Shown piece by piece: positions 25,409-34,851 of a stretch of 64,000 nucleotides of DNA. This DNA comes from Microcaldota archaeon (GTDB lineage Archaea; Micrarchaeota; Micrarchaeia; Micrarchaeales; Micrarchaeaceae). Location: positions 109,491 through 173,490 of the forward strand of contig JAJZJM010000002.1 in assembly GCA_021810105.1 (NCBI GenBank), written 5' to 3'. Position numbers and translations under genes: made by a program. The notes below the pieces were generated by a model. It had not been told where the DNA came from. It worked only from the letters and a program-made list of their open reading frames with translations, and did not search any database. The number at the start of each line of letters is the position of its first letter. Positions within the stretch are counted from its first letter, which is position 1.

Positions 25409-26182
25409 ATGCAGATTAAAATAGACTTTACAAAATCAGCGCAGGAAAATGCTGATGATTATTATAAAAGGTCGAAAAAACTTCTGCAGAAAAAGCTTGG
25501 CGCAGAAAAAGCCATTAAGGATCTTGAGAAAAAACTTTCAGGAATTCAATCCTCAGTGCTAAAAGAGCGGAAAACAATAATAATAAAAAAGCCAGGAGAA
25601 TGGTATCAGAAGTTTCATTGGATGCACACTCCTGGAGGGCTCCTTGCAATAGGCGGAAGGGATGCGAAACAGAATGAGACGCTCAATTCAAAGTATTTCG
25701 ATGATAATGACCTATTCTTCCATGCCGACATATTCGGGGCATCTGTATTCATATTGAAAAATGGGGTCAATGCAGAAACAACCGATAAAGAGTGCACCGC
25801 GCAGATGGCCGCATGCTATTCGAGCGCATGGAAGAAAATGCTCCCTGTTGTAGACGTATATGCGATGAGAAGAGACCAAGTAAGCAAATCTACAGAGAAG
25901 GGGTCTATATCATCTGGCAGTTTCCTCCTTAAGGGGGAGAGGGAGTGGTACAGGAATATGAAATTGGAGCTGATCTTTTTTGTAATGGATGGAGAACTCA
26001 GAGTCATTCCTGGAAATGCGTTGAACAAACTTGCTGGATTAAATATACAGAAATATGTTACTGTAAACGAAGGCAAGGCTGAAAAAGCGCATACTGCTAA
26101 GGAGATATGCAGAAGGCTAGATTACGATGATGTTGATGCGGTTATGCGGCAACTTCCTGCGGGGACCTTCAGATTGGCCTAA
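25409..26182 (+). CDS. NFACT-R (RqcH/NEMF C-terminal) domain protein lacking the NFACT-N domain
   Basis: A 257-residue protein: a coiled-coil-like Lys-rich N-terminus (about 15-60), then the NFACT-R domain: WYQKFHWMHTPGGLLAIGGR, DLFFHADIFGASVFILKNG, then YRNMKLELIF. Full RqcH/NEMF proteins, which bind split large subunits in ribosome-associated quality control, have an extra NFACT-N and helix-hairpin-helix region of about 400 residues before this; it is absent here. It could be a split gene with the other half elsewhere, or a minimal form. Confidence 0.85.
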   Translation: MQIKIDFTKSAQENADDYYKRSKKLLQKKLGAEKAIKDLEKKLSGIQSSVLKERKTIIIKKPGEWYQKFHWMHTPGGLLAIGGRDAKQNETLNSKYFDDNDLFFHADIFGASVFILKNGVNAETTDKECTAQMAACYSSAWKKMLPVVDVYAMRRDQVSKSTEKGSISSGSFLLKGEREWYRNMKLELIFFVMDGELRVIPGNALNKLAGLNIQKYVTVNEGKAEKAHTAKEICRRLDYDDVDAVMRQLPAGTFRLA

Positions 26183-26205
26183 AACGCGCGGGGTTCTTCT
26201 TTATC

Positions 26206-27507
26206 TCATTCAAGGCCAGCCTCAAAGTGCTGTCTCATCGCCTCTGATCTTAGCGAATTCCTTGCCAATGACATGGAACGCATCTTCGTGACTTCGTCTT
26301 CCTTAAAGCCATTAAAGTCCTTGAAACTGAAAAGCTCCAGCCCCAGCCTCATCTGCCTAAAGTTCACATAATCAAGCATTCCGTCATATATATCCTCGGA
26401 GACTGAGAAAATCCTTTTTGGCGAGTTCTCTTTTTTAGGATTGAAAGCTTCAATAATATCGCTGACAGTCCTCCCTTCCATGTGCTTGGGTATTTGACTA
26501 TTTGCGCTATCTGATTTTGGGAAACCCCTTATACTTGCAATTTTAACACCAGGTATGCTGAGTATGCTTTTATCGCACTCTTCAACTTGCTTGTTTATCT
26601 CTATATCGTGGAATACTATGTATGCCTCGTCTTCATTCTTTTCTCCGGAATAATCTAGAACGTATATCTTTCCGACCTGCATCAGAGGAGCTTCGGCATC
26701 AGAAACGAATTGCTGAAGAAATAGGATCATATTTATCGGTCTTATCATTGTTGGAATCTGTTTTTTTGGTGTGAATTTTTTACCTGCCCTAAGCGAGAAA
26801 AAGCCCAAAGTCCTTTGCTGTTGCGCCTCTTCTAATTTATTGAAATAGACTCTGAGGGTGACGGTATCGGATGGGTTGGAAATGGTTCCGCTTGCAAATT
26901 CCTTTTCAGGTTCGGGGCTTATTTTCACATCTATAAACCTCCTCGCCACGCCATTTAATTTATTGATTCCCTCAGATAATAATGCGGATTTGATTGTATA
27001 CTCCTGCCCTTTAGCCAAGAATTCCGACCTAAGCATGCCTAAACCATTGAAAAAGTCGTGCCTTCTGGTTGCATTGTTCATAAAAAATGGCGATATCAAG
27101 TTCTCCTTTTCTAAGTCAACAGGATTTGTTGCTGATGTACAGCGGTCTCCATATATACAGAAAGATTCGCCGTTGGAGATTACTTTTTTGCCTATCAATT
27201 CGCTAAACGTGTCGATCGAATATTCATCGCAAGGCAGTGCCAAAAAAGCCATTTGGTCTTCCGCCCCTTGAAGGACTATTCTTGCAATAAATGAGGAAGC
27301 ATTTGATAGAGAGAAGCCAGTTTTGTCGTTGTTATCAATTTTTAGAGGGTTATTGTCAAACACCGGCTCAGCGTATGCCAATACAATCTCATATGCTCCT
27401 GGTTTTGGCCTGTTGATCCCGCTATTTGCATCTATCTGGTTATACATAGATGTCTTGAGCTCCTTTTCTATTTGCGGGTCGCGTATTTTGAAATTTTTAC
27501 TCTGCAT
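26206..27507 (-). CDS. Unknown protein, paralogue of the upstream gene (27559-28890)
   Basis: A 433-residue soluble protein. I recognise no family. It is visibly related to the adjacent upstream protein: both have a G-K-x-F-T-P-x-x-x-x-P-T block (RAGKKFTPKKQIPTMIRPIN here), followed by GKIYVLDYSGEKNEDEAYIV. The N-terminal third has beta-rich segments that could be OB-like, but this is a guess. The pair is transcribed together with a 51-base gap. Tandem duplication plus strong divergence suggests partner proteins of one complex. Confidence 0.7.
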   Translation of the reverse strand: MQSKNFKIRDPQIEKELKTSMYNQIDANSGINRPKPGAYEIVLAYAEPVFDNNPLKIDNNDKTGFSLSNASSFIARIVLQGAEDQMAFLALPCDEYSIDTFSELIGKKVISNGESFCIYGDRCTSATNPVDLEKENLISPFFMNNATRRHDFFNGLGMLRSEFLAKGQEYTIKSALLSEGINKLNGVARRFIDVKISPEPEKEFASGTISNPSDTVTLRVYFNKLEEAQQQRTLGFFSLRAGKKFTPKKQIPTMIRPINMILFLQQFVSDAEAPLMQVGKIYVLDYSGEKNEDEAYIVFHDIEINKQVEECDKSILSIPGVKIASIRGFPKSDSANSQIPKHMEGRTVSDIIEAFNPKKENSPKRIFSVSEDIYDGMLDYVNFRQMRLGLELFSFKDFNGFKEDEVTKMRSMSLARNSLRSEAMRQHFEAGLE

Positions 27508-27558
27508 TCAACCATTTTTAAAATTATTTTTCTATTCTTGTATCATTGGAACATGCAA

Positions 27559-28890
27559 TCAACGTAAAAGCCCTTTATTAACATTTTTTTCAGAAATATT
27601 GCCAGTTATGCGGCGTATATTTATGTCACCGCAATCAACAACATTGAGCATAAATATGTCAGATATGTGGCGCTTGCCTTCATTCAAACCCACATCCATA
27701 AAATTAACTTCGCCAGGATATATATCCCTCTCAACCATTAAAGAGGCAAATTTGTTCTCATTTTTGGAGGCAGCGTCTATGTATTTCTTGAAATGATTAA
27801 ATACACGGCCCTGGCTGCGTGGCCCAAACCACTCTTCATTAATTAAACTTCCATTATACGTATGGATTTCAAATTTTACGCTTGGATCTTTAAGAATTGT
27901 GGGAAATCCCACCTCTATCTTAGGCCTGTCTGCATCTTTTTTATGTGGAGTTTGTCCATTTACAACGTCATTATTTTGAATTTCTGCAGCATGTAATATT
28001 ACTTTTTGTTCGCCTTCTTTTTCTACATTATCTAAGCGGTAGAGCTGCCCTTTTTTAAACGTAGGACCAATGCTCTTGCCAATGCATTCCATTAATTCCG
28101 AGGTATTGGGGGAATGACATATTGTAGGAAGAGAATATAATGGCGTAAACTCCTTTCCGCGAAGTGCTGTAAGGAAAGACCCGACTCTCTCAGCCTTCTC
28201 GTAGTTTTGGATGCAGTTAGCAGGGATATATACGACAAATTTACAGAGTATCTCTTTACTGTTTTCTGCATCTTCCGTGCTATAGGGCCTTAATTGCCTG
28301 CCAGTTAAATCAGCCTCTATAATTATTACGTTTGAGTTTGATGATGGGTTTGGCCTCTCTTTCTTAACCTGGTTTACAGTATAAGCCATGCTTGGGCTTA
28401 ATATGATAAATTTTTCCAATCCAAGAGCCTCTGACAAACGTATGAGGTTTCTGGTTGGGAAAGATTCGGCTGCGTATATGCTTTCCGTCCCACTCCATGG
28501 AGCTAGGTCATAAATTGAGTCGCCAGTGATTAATCCATTTTTTATATTCAATTTTTTGTTTAACGCCTCGAGACTAGCCTCTTTAAATAACGCACGGAAC
28601 TCGTTATTTACAACTTCTATCAAATTATAGACATCGCCGTCTTTCCCTTCCAAAAGCAGGTGCATTAAAGTTGCGGAGTATCGCTTTCCTGTTCTTTGAT
28701 CTTCCAAAATCTTTTTTGAGGTGGGCTCTAGGTAAATGCCGGTTACAGTATATTCGCCGTCAGGCACGGATTTTAAGTTGCCTTCATTGAATGTCGATTC
28801 AAAATAAGGAGTGTTAGCCGTGTCGCTACTTTCGTAGCCGGGTTTGCTCCCATTTCTTCTTTTTCGGTCTGCAAAAGCCATCCCATCCAA
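27559..28890 (-). CDS. Unknown protein, tandem paralogue of 26206-27507
   Basis: A 443-residue soluble protein without signal peptide or TM. The block RGKEFTPLYSLPTICHSPN followed by GQLYRLDNVEKEGEQKVILH and HAAEI aligns with the equivalent block of its downstream neighbour. The N-terminus contains a beta-strand-rich stretch (DGEYTVTGIYLEP, then GKRYSATLMHLLLEG) compatible with an OB-fold or similar barrel. No catalytic motif is visible. It lies downstream of tRNA-Leu(UAG) on the same strand. Confidence 0.7.
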   Translation of the reverse strand: MDGMAFADRKRRNGSKPGYESSDTANTPYFESTFNEGNLKSVPDGEYTVTGIYLEPTSKKILEDQRTGKRYSATLMHLLLEGKDGDVYNLIEVVNNEFRALFKEASLEALNKKLNIKNGLITGDSIYDLAPWSGTESIYAAESFPTRNLIRLSEALGLEKFIILSPSMAYTVNQVKKERPNPSSNSNVIIIEADLTGRQLRPYSTEDAENSKEILCKFVVYIPANCIQNYEKAERVGSFLTALRGKEFTPLYSLPTICHSPNTSELMECIGKSIGPTFKKGQLYRLDNVEKEGEQKVILHAAEIQNNDVVNGQTPHKKDADRPKIEVGFPTILKDPSVKFEIHTYNGSLINEEWFGPRSQGRVFNHFKKYIDAASKNENKFASLMVERDIYPGEVNFMDVGLNEGKRHISDIFMLNVVDCGDINIRRITGNISEKNVNKGLLR

Positions 28891-28951
28891 AAATTATTCT
28901 ATAATAAGCTTTATACGTTTTCTGCTCAGTAGAACATTTGTCGTATTTATT

Positions 28952-29038
28952 TGCAGGGGGAGAGATTTGAACTCTCGCACCCACTAAAGAGAACGGGTCC
29001 TAAGCCCGTCGCATTTGGCCAGGCTCTGCCACCCCTGC
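28952..29038 (-). tRNA. tRNA-Leu (UAG)
   Basis: Minus strand class II tRNA: acceptor GCAGGGG (29038-29032) with CCCCTGC, discriminator A, D loop with GGCCAAA, anticodon stem ACGGG/CCCGT around CTTAGGA (anticodon TAG), variable arm, and T arm GAGAG-TTCAAAT-CTCTC with a normal 7-base loop. No insertion, which makes it a useful contrast to the CAA isoacceptor. Confidence 0.93.
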
Positions 29039-29081
29039 ATGAATGAAAATTCTTTCTAATATTTAATAAACCTCGCATATA

Positions 29082-30425
29082 ATGCTATTGGTTTACTTGG
29101 GCAACTCAAAGAATAAACAGATTGGAGCTGTGCTAGCCACTGCCGTAGGTCTTGGCGCCATAATAGGTGCCGGAATATTTGTATTGAGCGGCACTGCGAT
29201 AGCGCAGGCTGGCGCATATGCGCTTTTTGCGTTCATACTTGTTGGAGCTGTGGCCCTCATAGTTGGATTTGAGATGGGGGAACTTAGCTCAATATTTCCA
29301 AAATTGACAGGTTCTGCCTATTCTTATATCTACGAGGCATTCGGGAGCGAACTTGGTTTCATAACAGGCATATTGCTATACTTGAGCTTCGCCACTGCCT
29401 TAGCTGTTATCGCCACAGGTTTTGGATCGTATTTGACAAGCATGCTTGGAGCGCATTTCAACGGAAGCATACAGGCGTTTGCAGTCCTTCTAATTGTAGC
29501 ATTGGCTGCCTTGACTGTCACAGGAATGAAAAAGGCGGTTAAGGCTGACTTTGTTTTAGTTGTAATAAAAATAGTAGCCCTGCTCCTGTTTATAGGCTTT
29601 GCTCTTGTGCTGGCGCTCCACACCTCTAATTTCAACCTAAATAACTTCACAGTATCTAAAGAGCAAAGCGGAATCGGTGCATTTTTTGCAGCAAGCCTGG
29701 TGATATTCTTTGCTTATACTGGTTTCCAGGCAATAGCCACACTGACACCAAAAATTAAAGGGGGAGGGAAGACGGCTGCAAGAGCCATAGCTATGGCTGT
29801 TGTCATTAGCATGGCACTATACCTTGCAGTAGTTGTTGCCCTTCTTCTCCTTATGCCAGCCTCCAAGTACGGCATTAGTGGCGATCCGCTCGCAACAGCA
29901 TTGCACTACGCGAATGCTCCAGCATGGGTGTCGCTAGTAGTCGGGATAGGGGCGCTTGTTGCTACAGCATCTGCGTCTCTGGCCATGATTATAGCTTCAT
30001 CAAACCAGCTTTATCAGGTGAGCAAAGACAGGCTTCTGCCAAAATTCCTTAGAGGATATAATAAAAGCCGCGGAGAATCAACTCAGAGTATTGTAGTGAC
30101 TGCCCTTGTAGCCATTGTGATGCTTTTTTCCGGTAACATATTTGTTATGACAGCAATAAGCGACTTCGGTCTTCTTCTCTCATACCTTGTTTTAGGTTTT
30201 GCACTAATACATTTCAGAAAAAGAGGCATACAGGGAGAGGTAAAGACGCCTCTGTATCCTTATATTCCAATTATAGGAGTAGTTGCTTTACTGCTTTTTA
30301 TAATCGGGATGCCTAAAGAGACTCTTGTCATAGGCATTATAATAGTGCTGTCCCTCATGGTCATTTACTATACCCTGCGTGAGGCAGAAAATAAGAGAGT
30401 GATTAAAGAAAAGCTTTTTAGGTGA
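29082..30425 (+). CDS. APC-superfamily amino acid permease
   Basis: A 447-residue protein with 12 hydrophobic segments. The first membrane helix holds the APC substrate motif GLGAIIGAGIFVLSGTAIA and helix 2-3 contains the E-M-G-E-L segment typical of the family. Likely a proton-coupled amino acid or amine transporter; the substrate is unknown. It starts 43 bases after the divergent tRNA-Leu gene and is followed after 4 bases by the GTPase gene. Confidence 0.88.
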   Translation: MLLVYLGNSKNKQIGAVLATAVGLGAIIGAGIFVLSGTAIAQAGAYALFAFILVGAVALIVGFEMGELSSIFPKLTGSAYSYIYEAFGSELGFITGILLYLSFATALAVIATGFGSYLTSMLGAHFNGSIQAFAVLLIVALAALTVTGMKKAVKADFVLVVIKIVALLLFIGFALVLALHTSNFNLNNFTVSKEQSGIGAFFAASLVIFFAYTGFQAIATLTPKIKGGGKTAARAIAMAVVISMALYLAVVVALLLLMPASKYGISGDPLATALHYANAPAWVSLVVGIGALVATASASLAMIIASSNQLYQVSKDRLLPKFLRGYNKSRGESTQSIVVTALVAIVMLFSGNIFVMTAISDFGLLLSYLVLGFALIHFRKRGIQGEVKTPLYPYIPIIGVVALLLFIIGMPKETLVIGIIIVLSLMVIYYTLREAENKRVIKEKLFR

Positions 30426-30429
30426 ATGC

Positions 30430-31602
30430 ATGTTAGTAGGAATAGTTGGCGCGCCAAACAAGGGAAAGAGCACACTTTTCTCTTCAATGACATCTATGGA
30501 AGTGCAGATAGCGGACTATCCATTCACAACAATAAAACCGAACGTGGGCATGGCATACGTAACAGAAAAATGCCCGCATCCCTCTTTGGGCCTGGCCTCT
30601 TGCAATCCAAAAAATTCTGCTTGCGTTAACGGAACTAGAAAAATACCTGTAAAAATTATCGATGTTGCAGGTCTTATTGAGGGGGCGCATTCTGGAAGAG
30701 GGATGGGAAACCAGTTCCTAAATGATATCGCTGCTGCGGATGCGCTGATAATCGTTGTTGATGCTTCAGGAAGAACCGATTCGTCTGGAAACCCTTCCGC
30801 AGGATCCAACCCTTTAGACGATATAGAGATGGTGCTTTCAGAGATATCGGAATGGATAGCACAAATAATAAAGAAGCACGTAAAGGAAGCAGGCAGGATA
30901 GGAATTAATGCAATGCTCCATAACGCCTTGTCAGGATTGAACGTATCAGATTCGCAGATAGAAAAGGCGATTGGAGCAGCTGGGCTTCGTGGCGATCTGA
31001 GTACTGATTACGGGATATATGAAATTTCAAAAGAGATATTGAAAGTCTCCAGGCCTTTCATAATAGCTGCAAACAAGTCAGATATTCCCGGAAGCGAAGC
31101 GGCAGTCAAATTGCTTCAGGAAAAATACGGGGGGGAGAGAGTGGTAGCTTGCTCCGCAGCTATAGAGCTTGCACTTAGCAAAGCTGTAAACACAGGGATA
31201 ATTTCGTATGATTCTGCAAAAGGAAGCATATCTGTACTAAGCCAGAGCATATCTGCAGAACAGTCGAAGGCATTGGCTTTCATGGAGAAATTTGTAAGAG
31301 AGCACGGAACCGGAGTCCAGAATCTTATCAATAGAGTATATCTAAAAATCCTAGATAATATAGTAGTATACCCAGTAGAGGATGAAAATAAGTTTTGCGA
31401 TCATTTTGGAAATCTCCTGCCGGATGCGATATTAATAAAAAGGGGCTCTTCTGCTAAAGATCTTGCTGCGCATATTCATACAGACATCGCTGAAAAGATG
31501 CTATATGCGGTAGATGCGAGGACAAAAATGCGACTTTCTAAAGACTACATACTTAAAGAGAATGATATCATAAAGATTGTCAGCTCTGCAAAATCGGTTT
31601 GA
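30430..31602 (+). CDS. YchF/Obg-type translation GTPase/ATPase
   Basis: A 390-residue P-loop protein: G1 GIVGAPNKGKST (residues 4-15), G2/switch ADYPFTTIKPNVG, G3 DVAGLIEGAHSGRG, and a G4-like ANKSD. The Cys-rich insertion after the switch (EKCPHPSLGLASC) is typical of the archaeal Obg/YchF branch. The last 75 residues are a TGS domain (DAILIKRGSSAKDLAAHIH). The family associates with ribosomes; in archaea and eukaryotes the specificity differs between GTP and ATP. Confidence 0.88.
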   Translation: MLVGIVGAPNKGKSTLFSSMTSMEVQIADYPFTTIKPNVGMAYVTEKCPHPSLGLASCNPKNSACVNGTRKIPVKIIDVAGLIEGAHSGRGMGNQFLNDIAAADALIIVVDASGRTDSSGNPSAGSNPLDDIEMVLSEISEWIAQIIKKHVKEAGRIGINAMLHNALSGLNVSDSQIEKAIGAAGLRGDLSTDYGIYEISKEILKVSRPFIIAANKSDIPGSEAAVKLLQEKYGGERVVACSAAIELALSKAVNTGIISYDSAKGSISVLSQSISAEQSKALAFMEKFVREHGTGVQNLINRVYLKILDNIVVYPVEDENKFCDHFGNLLPDAILIKRGSSAKDLAAHIHTDIAEKMLYAVDARTKMRLSKDYILKENDIIKIVSSAKSV

Positions 31603-31612
31603 AACTGTATTT

Positions 31613-32170
31613 TCACTTAGTAACGTGCCTGGCAGCCGATAGGAGCGATATTAGAGTTGTGAGAACTATCACAATAGCTATAGGAGTACCGATAGACCTT
31701 ATTGCAAAATTCTCCAATCCAAGTCCATTTGGCAGTATTGCCGGATTGATATAGTATATTGCAAGGATTATCGCTGTTATTGCTATGCCGTAGACCACCC
31801 CCATGTACACGCCGTTCAGTACGCCCGCCTTTACCGCCGCCTTTATCTGCCTTCCTGATGATCCGATTCTTGAGCCTGCCCATAAAGAGACTATGAGCGG
31901 AAGTATAAGTGATCCGGGCAGGTAAAGTATATACTGGGATGCTAGCAGTATATCGCCGCCAATCTTTGTTTTTATGCCTAAAGAAGGAGCCAATATAAAA
32001 GATAATACAATGCTTACGCACAAAACCAATATCCAGAAGGTCATAGGACCCGTAATTACTATTTCTGATACTGTGCGCGTACCATCAGCAACATTATGAG
32101 CCTCCCTGGCCTTTTCTATTTTGTCCTTTTCAGGATCATAAGGCTCTGGTTTTATTGCCATTGTATCCAT
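31613..32170 (-). CDS. Membrane protein, unknown function (four TM)
   Basis: About 185 residues from ATG 32170 (MDTMAIKPEP). A cytoplasmic acidic/basic N-terminus of 45 residues is followed by four hydrophobic helices with a basic loop (RIGSSGRQIKAAVKAG) after the second. I recognise no family. It is convergent with the YchF-like gene and divergent from the Sec61-beta gene. Confidence 0.65.
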   Translation of the reverse strand: MDTMAIKPEPYDPEKDKIEKAREAHNVADGTRTVSEIVITGPMTFWILVLCVSIVLSFILAPSLGIKTKIGGDILLASQYILYLPGSLILPLIVSLWAGSRIGSSGRQIKAAVKAGVLNGVYMGVVYGIAITAIILAIYYINPAILPNGLGLENFAIRSIGTPIAIVIVLTTLISLLSAARHVTK

Positions 32171-32210
32171 TATATGGGTGTATTCAGTAATAAAAAGATT
32201 CCTATAAGCA

Positions 32211-32222
32211 AACATTTTAAAG
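32211..32222 (+). promoter_or_regulatory. Candidate TATA box for the Sec61-beta gene
   Basis: AACATTTTAAAG lies 28-39 bases ahead of ATG 32250; the spacing predicts a leaderless transcript. Sequence match only. Confidence 0.35.
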
Positions 32223-32249
32223 TGTTTGATATATAATTAAGCTGTTAGT

Positions 32250-32405
32250 ATGGCATTACTTCAATCACCGCAGTCCCAGGCAGGCGTAATGAGCTTTTAT
32301 GATGCTCCAACAAAAGGTCCTAAGATAGACCCTAGAATAATAATAATACTCATAATAGCGTTTGCCGTAGTGATCCTGATAGCAAACCATTTCATTAATT
32401 TCTGA
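32250..32405 (+). CDS. secG: Preprotein translocase subunit Sec61-beta (SecG)
   Basis: A 51-residue protein read directly from the sequence; it is too short for standard ORF cutoffs. The N-terminal half holds the diagnostic archaeal Sec61-beta block AGVMSFYDAPTKGPKIDP, followed by a single C-terminal TM (IIIILIIAFAVVILIA). It is the small tail-anchored subunit of the SecYE-beta channel. It sits alone between a divergent membrane protein gene and a convergent AbrB-like gene that ends 2 bases later. Confidence 0.92.
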   Translation: MALLQSPQSQAGVMSFYDAPTKGPKIDPRIIIILIIAFAVVILIANHFINF

Positions 32406-32406
32406 A

Positions 32407-33267
32407 CTATACCTCTTTGAAAACGTCTTTTTTTATCTCTGCTACGTCTCCAGCTTCTGCAAGCATGTAAAGGACAGCCCTAACTCCCTCCTCATCAATT
32501 CCCGTCTCTTTGGATATGTCTGATACGCTTGCGCCTTTCGGACCCATTGCGCCGCTTATCTCTTTTGCAGCCTTTCCGAGGAAACTTCTGGTCACAACGT
32601 AGAATTTCTTATTGAATGCCCTGGTTCCAATCACTAGGCCATGGCGTATGCTCTCTTCAAGTGCAGCTGATGCCGCAGTTGCCTCCGCAGTAGTTGGAAG
32701 CACTATATAACCTTTAGTTTCTAGCAATGTAATTAGTGATGTTTCTGGTTTTAGAGAGAGCTCCCATTTCTTCGGGGTTTCTTTTGGAGTTGAAGGCGCA
32801 ACTGCCGGCTTTGCTTGAATCTGGATGGGCGCTTCGTCATTGGACTTGCTTTTTCTCATCAGGAATTTATCGTATATCATTTTAGGTATGCTGTATTTGT
32901 ACTCCTTCTCACCCTCTTTTTTGAATAGGCTCACAATACGTTTCTTTTGCATATCTGCAAGGGTCTTTTTCTCATCTTGGGTAAGCATAGCCGCAATTTT
33001 AGATTCTGTTCTTGCCCCGTATCTTAGAGTATCGAGTTTCTTAAGCAGCGCAAGCTCTTTTGGACTTGGTTCCTGCACAATAGGGTATTTTACAGGTATT
33101 TCCGCTGCCTGTATTCCTTTTATAGGGTTGCTATTTTTTGAAATGATAAAGTGGCCATCTTGCTGCATTATTTCGATCTCATCGCCCTCCTTGAGCCCCA
33201 TCGAGGATATAATATCATAAGGAATGTTGATTGAAAGGCGATTATTTACTTTGAATATTTTTGGCAA
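32407..33267 (-). CDS. AbrB/SpoVT-like DNA-binding protein with winged-helix C-terminus
   Basis: A 286-residue protein. Residues 1-48 form a swapped-hairpin AbrB domain (IFKVNNRLSINIPYDIISSM, then GLKEGDEIEIMQQDGHFIIS). A Lys-rich middle and a Pro-rich linker (about 155-170) lead to a C-terminal winged-helix-like region (VSDISKETGIDEEGVRAVLY). It is probably a transcription regulator or chromatin-like protein. Divergent from nnr, whose promoter region (33268-33314) it may share or control. Confidence 0.75.
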   Translation of the reverse strand: MPKIFKVNNRLSINIPYDIISSMGLKEGDEIEIMQQDGHFIISKNSNPIKGIQAAEIPVKYPIVQEPSPKELALLKKLDTLRYGARTESKIAAMLTQDEKKTLADMQKKRIVSLFKKEGEKEYKYSIPKMIYDKFLMRKSKSNDEAPIQIQAKPAVAPSTPKETPKKWELSLKPETSLITLLETKGYIVLPTTAEATAASAALEESIRHGLVIGTRAFNKKFYVVTRSFLGKAAKEISGAMGPKGASVSDISKETGIDEEGVRAVLYMLAEAGDVAEIKKDVFKEV

Positions 33268-33314
33268 GATACCCCCTAAGATAAGATTTTATAGCTGCAC
33301 AGTAATATTAGACC

Positions 33315-34844
33315 ATGCAAAGCTTAAAAGAGTTTGTAGGTTACACAAAAAAAAGCCTGTCTATTCAGGATACGTATGCGCTCAGGGAGAATGCGGCAAA
33401 CCTTGGAATAGGAGAAACCGCCCTAGTAGAATCTGCAGGCTTTGCTATCGCTAATGAAATTCAAAAAACACATGATTTGGAGAGGATTACTTTTGTCTGC
33501 GGAAGCGGAGGAAAGGGTGCGATAGGCATTGCTACAGCGAGGCACCTGATTAATAAATATGATATAAAAGTCTCATTTGTTGGTGATCCTTCTAAGATAA
33601 GAAACAGGTCTGCAAAGCTGAATTTTGACATGCTATCAGATATGATAGACATAGATAGGATAATTGATTCTGTACCTCAGTCTTTTCGCAAGGACATCAC
33701 GAACGCCGAGCTTGTTATTGATGCACTGATAGGATGCGGAATGAAAGGAAGATTATCATCGACGCTCATATCTGTAATAACTGCGATGAATAAGTCGAGT
33801 AAGCATACGATTTCGATAGACATACCTTCCGGCATAGATGGTAATACAGGTATGCCTAATTTGGCATATGTGAAAACCAATCATACTTATTGCCTCCATA
33901 AAATTAAGGATGGTTTGGTAAAAAGCGAAAAGGCGGGAGAGGTATCAGTTCTTGACATCGGCATGCCGTTTTCAGCCGAACTGCTAACAGGGCCAGGGGA
34001 CATTTTCATGGCTACAAAGCCGCGATTGATGTCAGACAACAAATTAAGCCATGGAAAAGTTCTGATATTGGGAGGTACAGAATATGGGGGTGCCTCCATG
34101 TTGGCAAGTTTTGCTGCGTCAAACTCACTTGCTGCGCTGCTTTCTGGAGCAGGATACGTTACAGCGTGTTTGCCAGAAAATGTCGCTACAATAGCTAGAA
34201 GCATTACCAATTCCCCAATATTCATAAATGCTGTATGGGATAATGCGGATAAAATTGCAGAACAAGTCTCTAAGATAAGGCATGATGTTCTTGTGATAGG
34301 CCCGGGGATGGACGCTACGCATAAGGAAACCATTGCGAGACTGTTGCAGATTGAAAAAACTGCAGGTAAAAGTGTCTTGGTGGATGCTGGCGCGATAAAG
34401 ACGATAGCTAGTCAAAAGCGTCTAATAGGAGCAAATACGATACTTACGCCGCATGATGGAGAGTTCCGCATGCTCTCTGGATTCAATACAAAAGATGCAA
34501 ACCTCTATGAACGGGCAAAAAGGGCTATATCTTTCGCCAAAAAATGTGGAGCTGTAGTAGTCCTGAAAGGGCACAATACAGTAATCACCGACGGGAATTT
34601 GCTGAAGATAAATAAGGCAAATACTCCGGCATTGGCCACGATGGGCACAGGAGACGTGCTATCAGGCATTATAGCAGCATACGCATCGGTTCATAAAAAC
34701 CTTTTTGAGGCTTCATCCGCAGGAGTATATGCGCATTCGAGAATCGGAGATACGTTGTACGATAAGAAGGGTTTGCACATAACCGCTGATGATTTAATTG
34801 CATCGATACCAGAATCATTAAAGAGATTCGATAGAATAACATGA
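33315..34844 (+). CDS. nnr: Bifunctional NAD(P)H-hydrate epimerase/dehydratase
   Basis: A 509-residue fusion that repairs hydrated NADH and NADPH. The N-terminal epimerase (YjeF_N, to about residue 215) shows VCGSGGKGAIGIATARHL, DALIGCGMKGRL and SIDIPSGIDGNTG. The C-terminal ADP-dependent dehydratase shows GGTEYGGASMLASFAA, VIGPGMDATH, ILTPHDGEFRMLSG, VVLKGHNTVI and the catalytic MGTGDVLSGIIAA. Normal length for the fused form. Followed after 7 bases by argS in the same direction. Confidence 0.93.
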   Translation: MQSLKEFVGYTKKSLSIQDTYALRENAANLGIGETALVESAGFAIANEIQKTHDLERITFVCGSGGKGAIGIATARHLINKYDIKVSFVGDPSKIRNRSAKLNFDMLSDMIDIDRIIDSVPQSFRKDITNAELVIDALIGCGMKGRLSSTLISVITAMNKSSKHTISIDIPSGIDGNTGMPNLAYVKTNHTYCLHKIKDGLVKSEKAGEVSVLDIGMPFSAELLTGPGDIFMATKPRLMSDNKLSHGKVLILGGTEYGGASMLASFAASNSLAALLSGAGYVTACLPENVATIARSITNSPIFINAVWDNADKIAEQVSKIRHDVLVIGPGMDATHKETIARLLQIEKTAGKSVLVDAGAIKTIASQKRLIGANTILTPHDGEFRMLSGFNTKDANLYERAKRAISFAKKCGAVVVLKGHNTVITDGNLLKINKANTPALATMGTGDVLSGIIAAYASVHKNLFEASSAGVYAHSRIGDTLYDKKGLHITADDLIASIPESLKRFDRIT

Positions 34845-34851
34845 TGATTGC

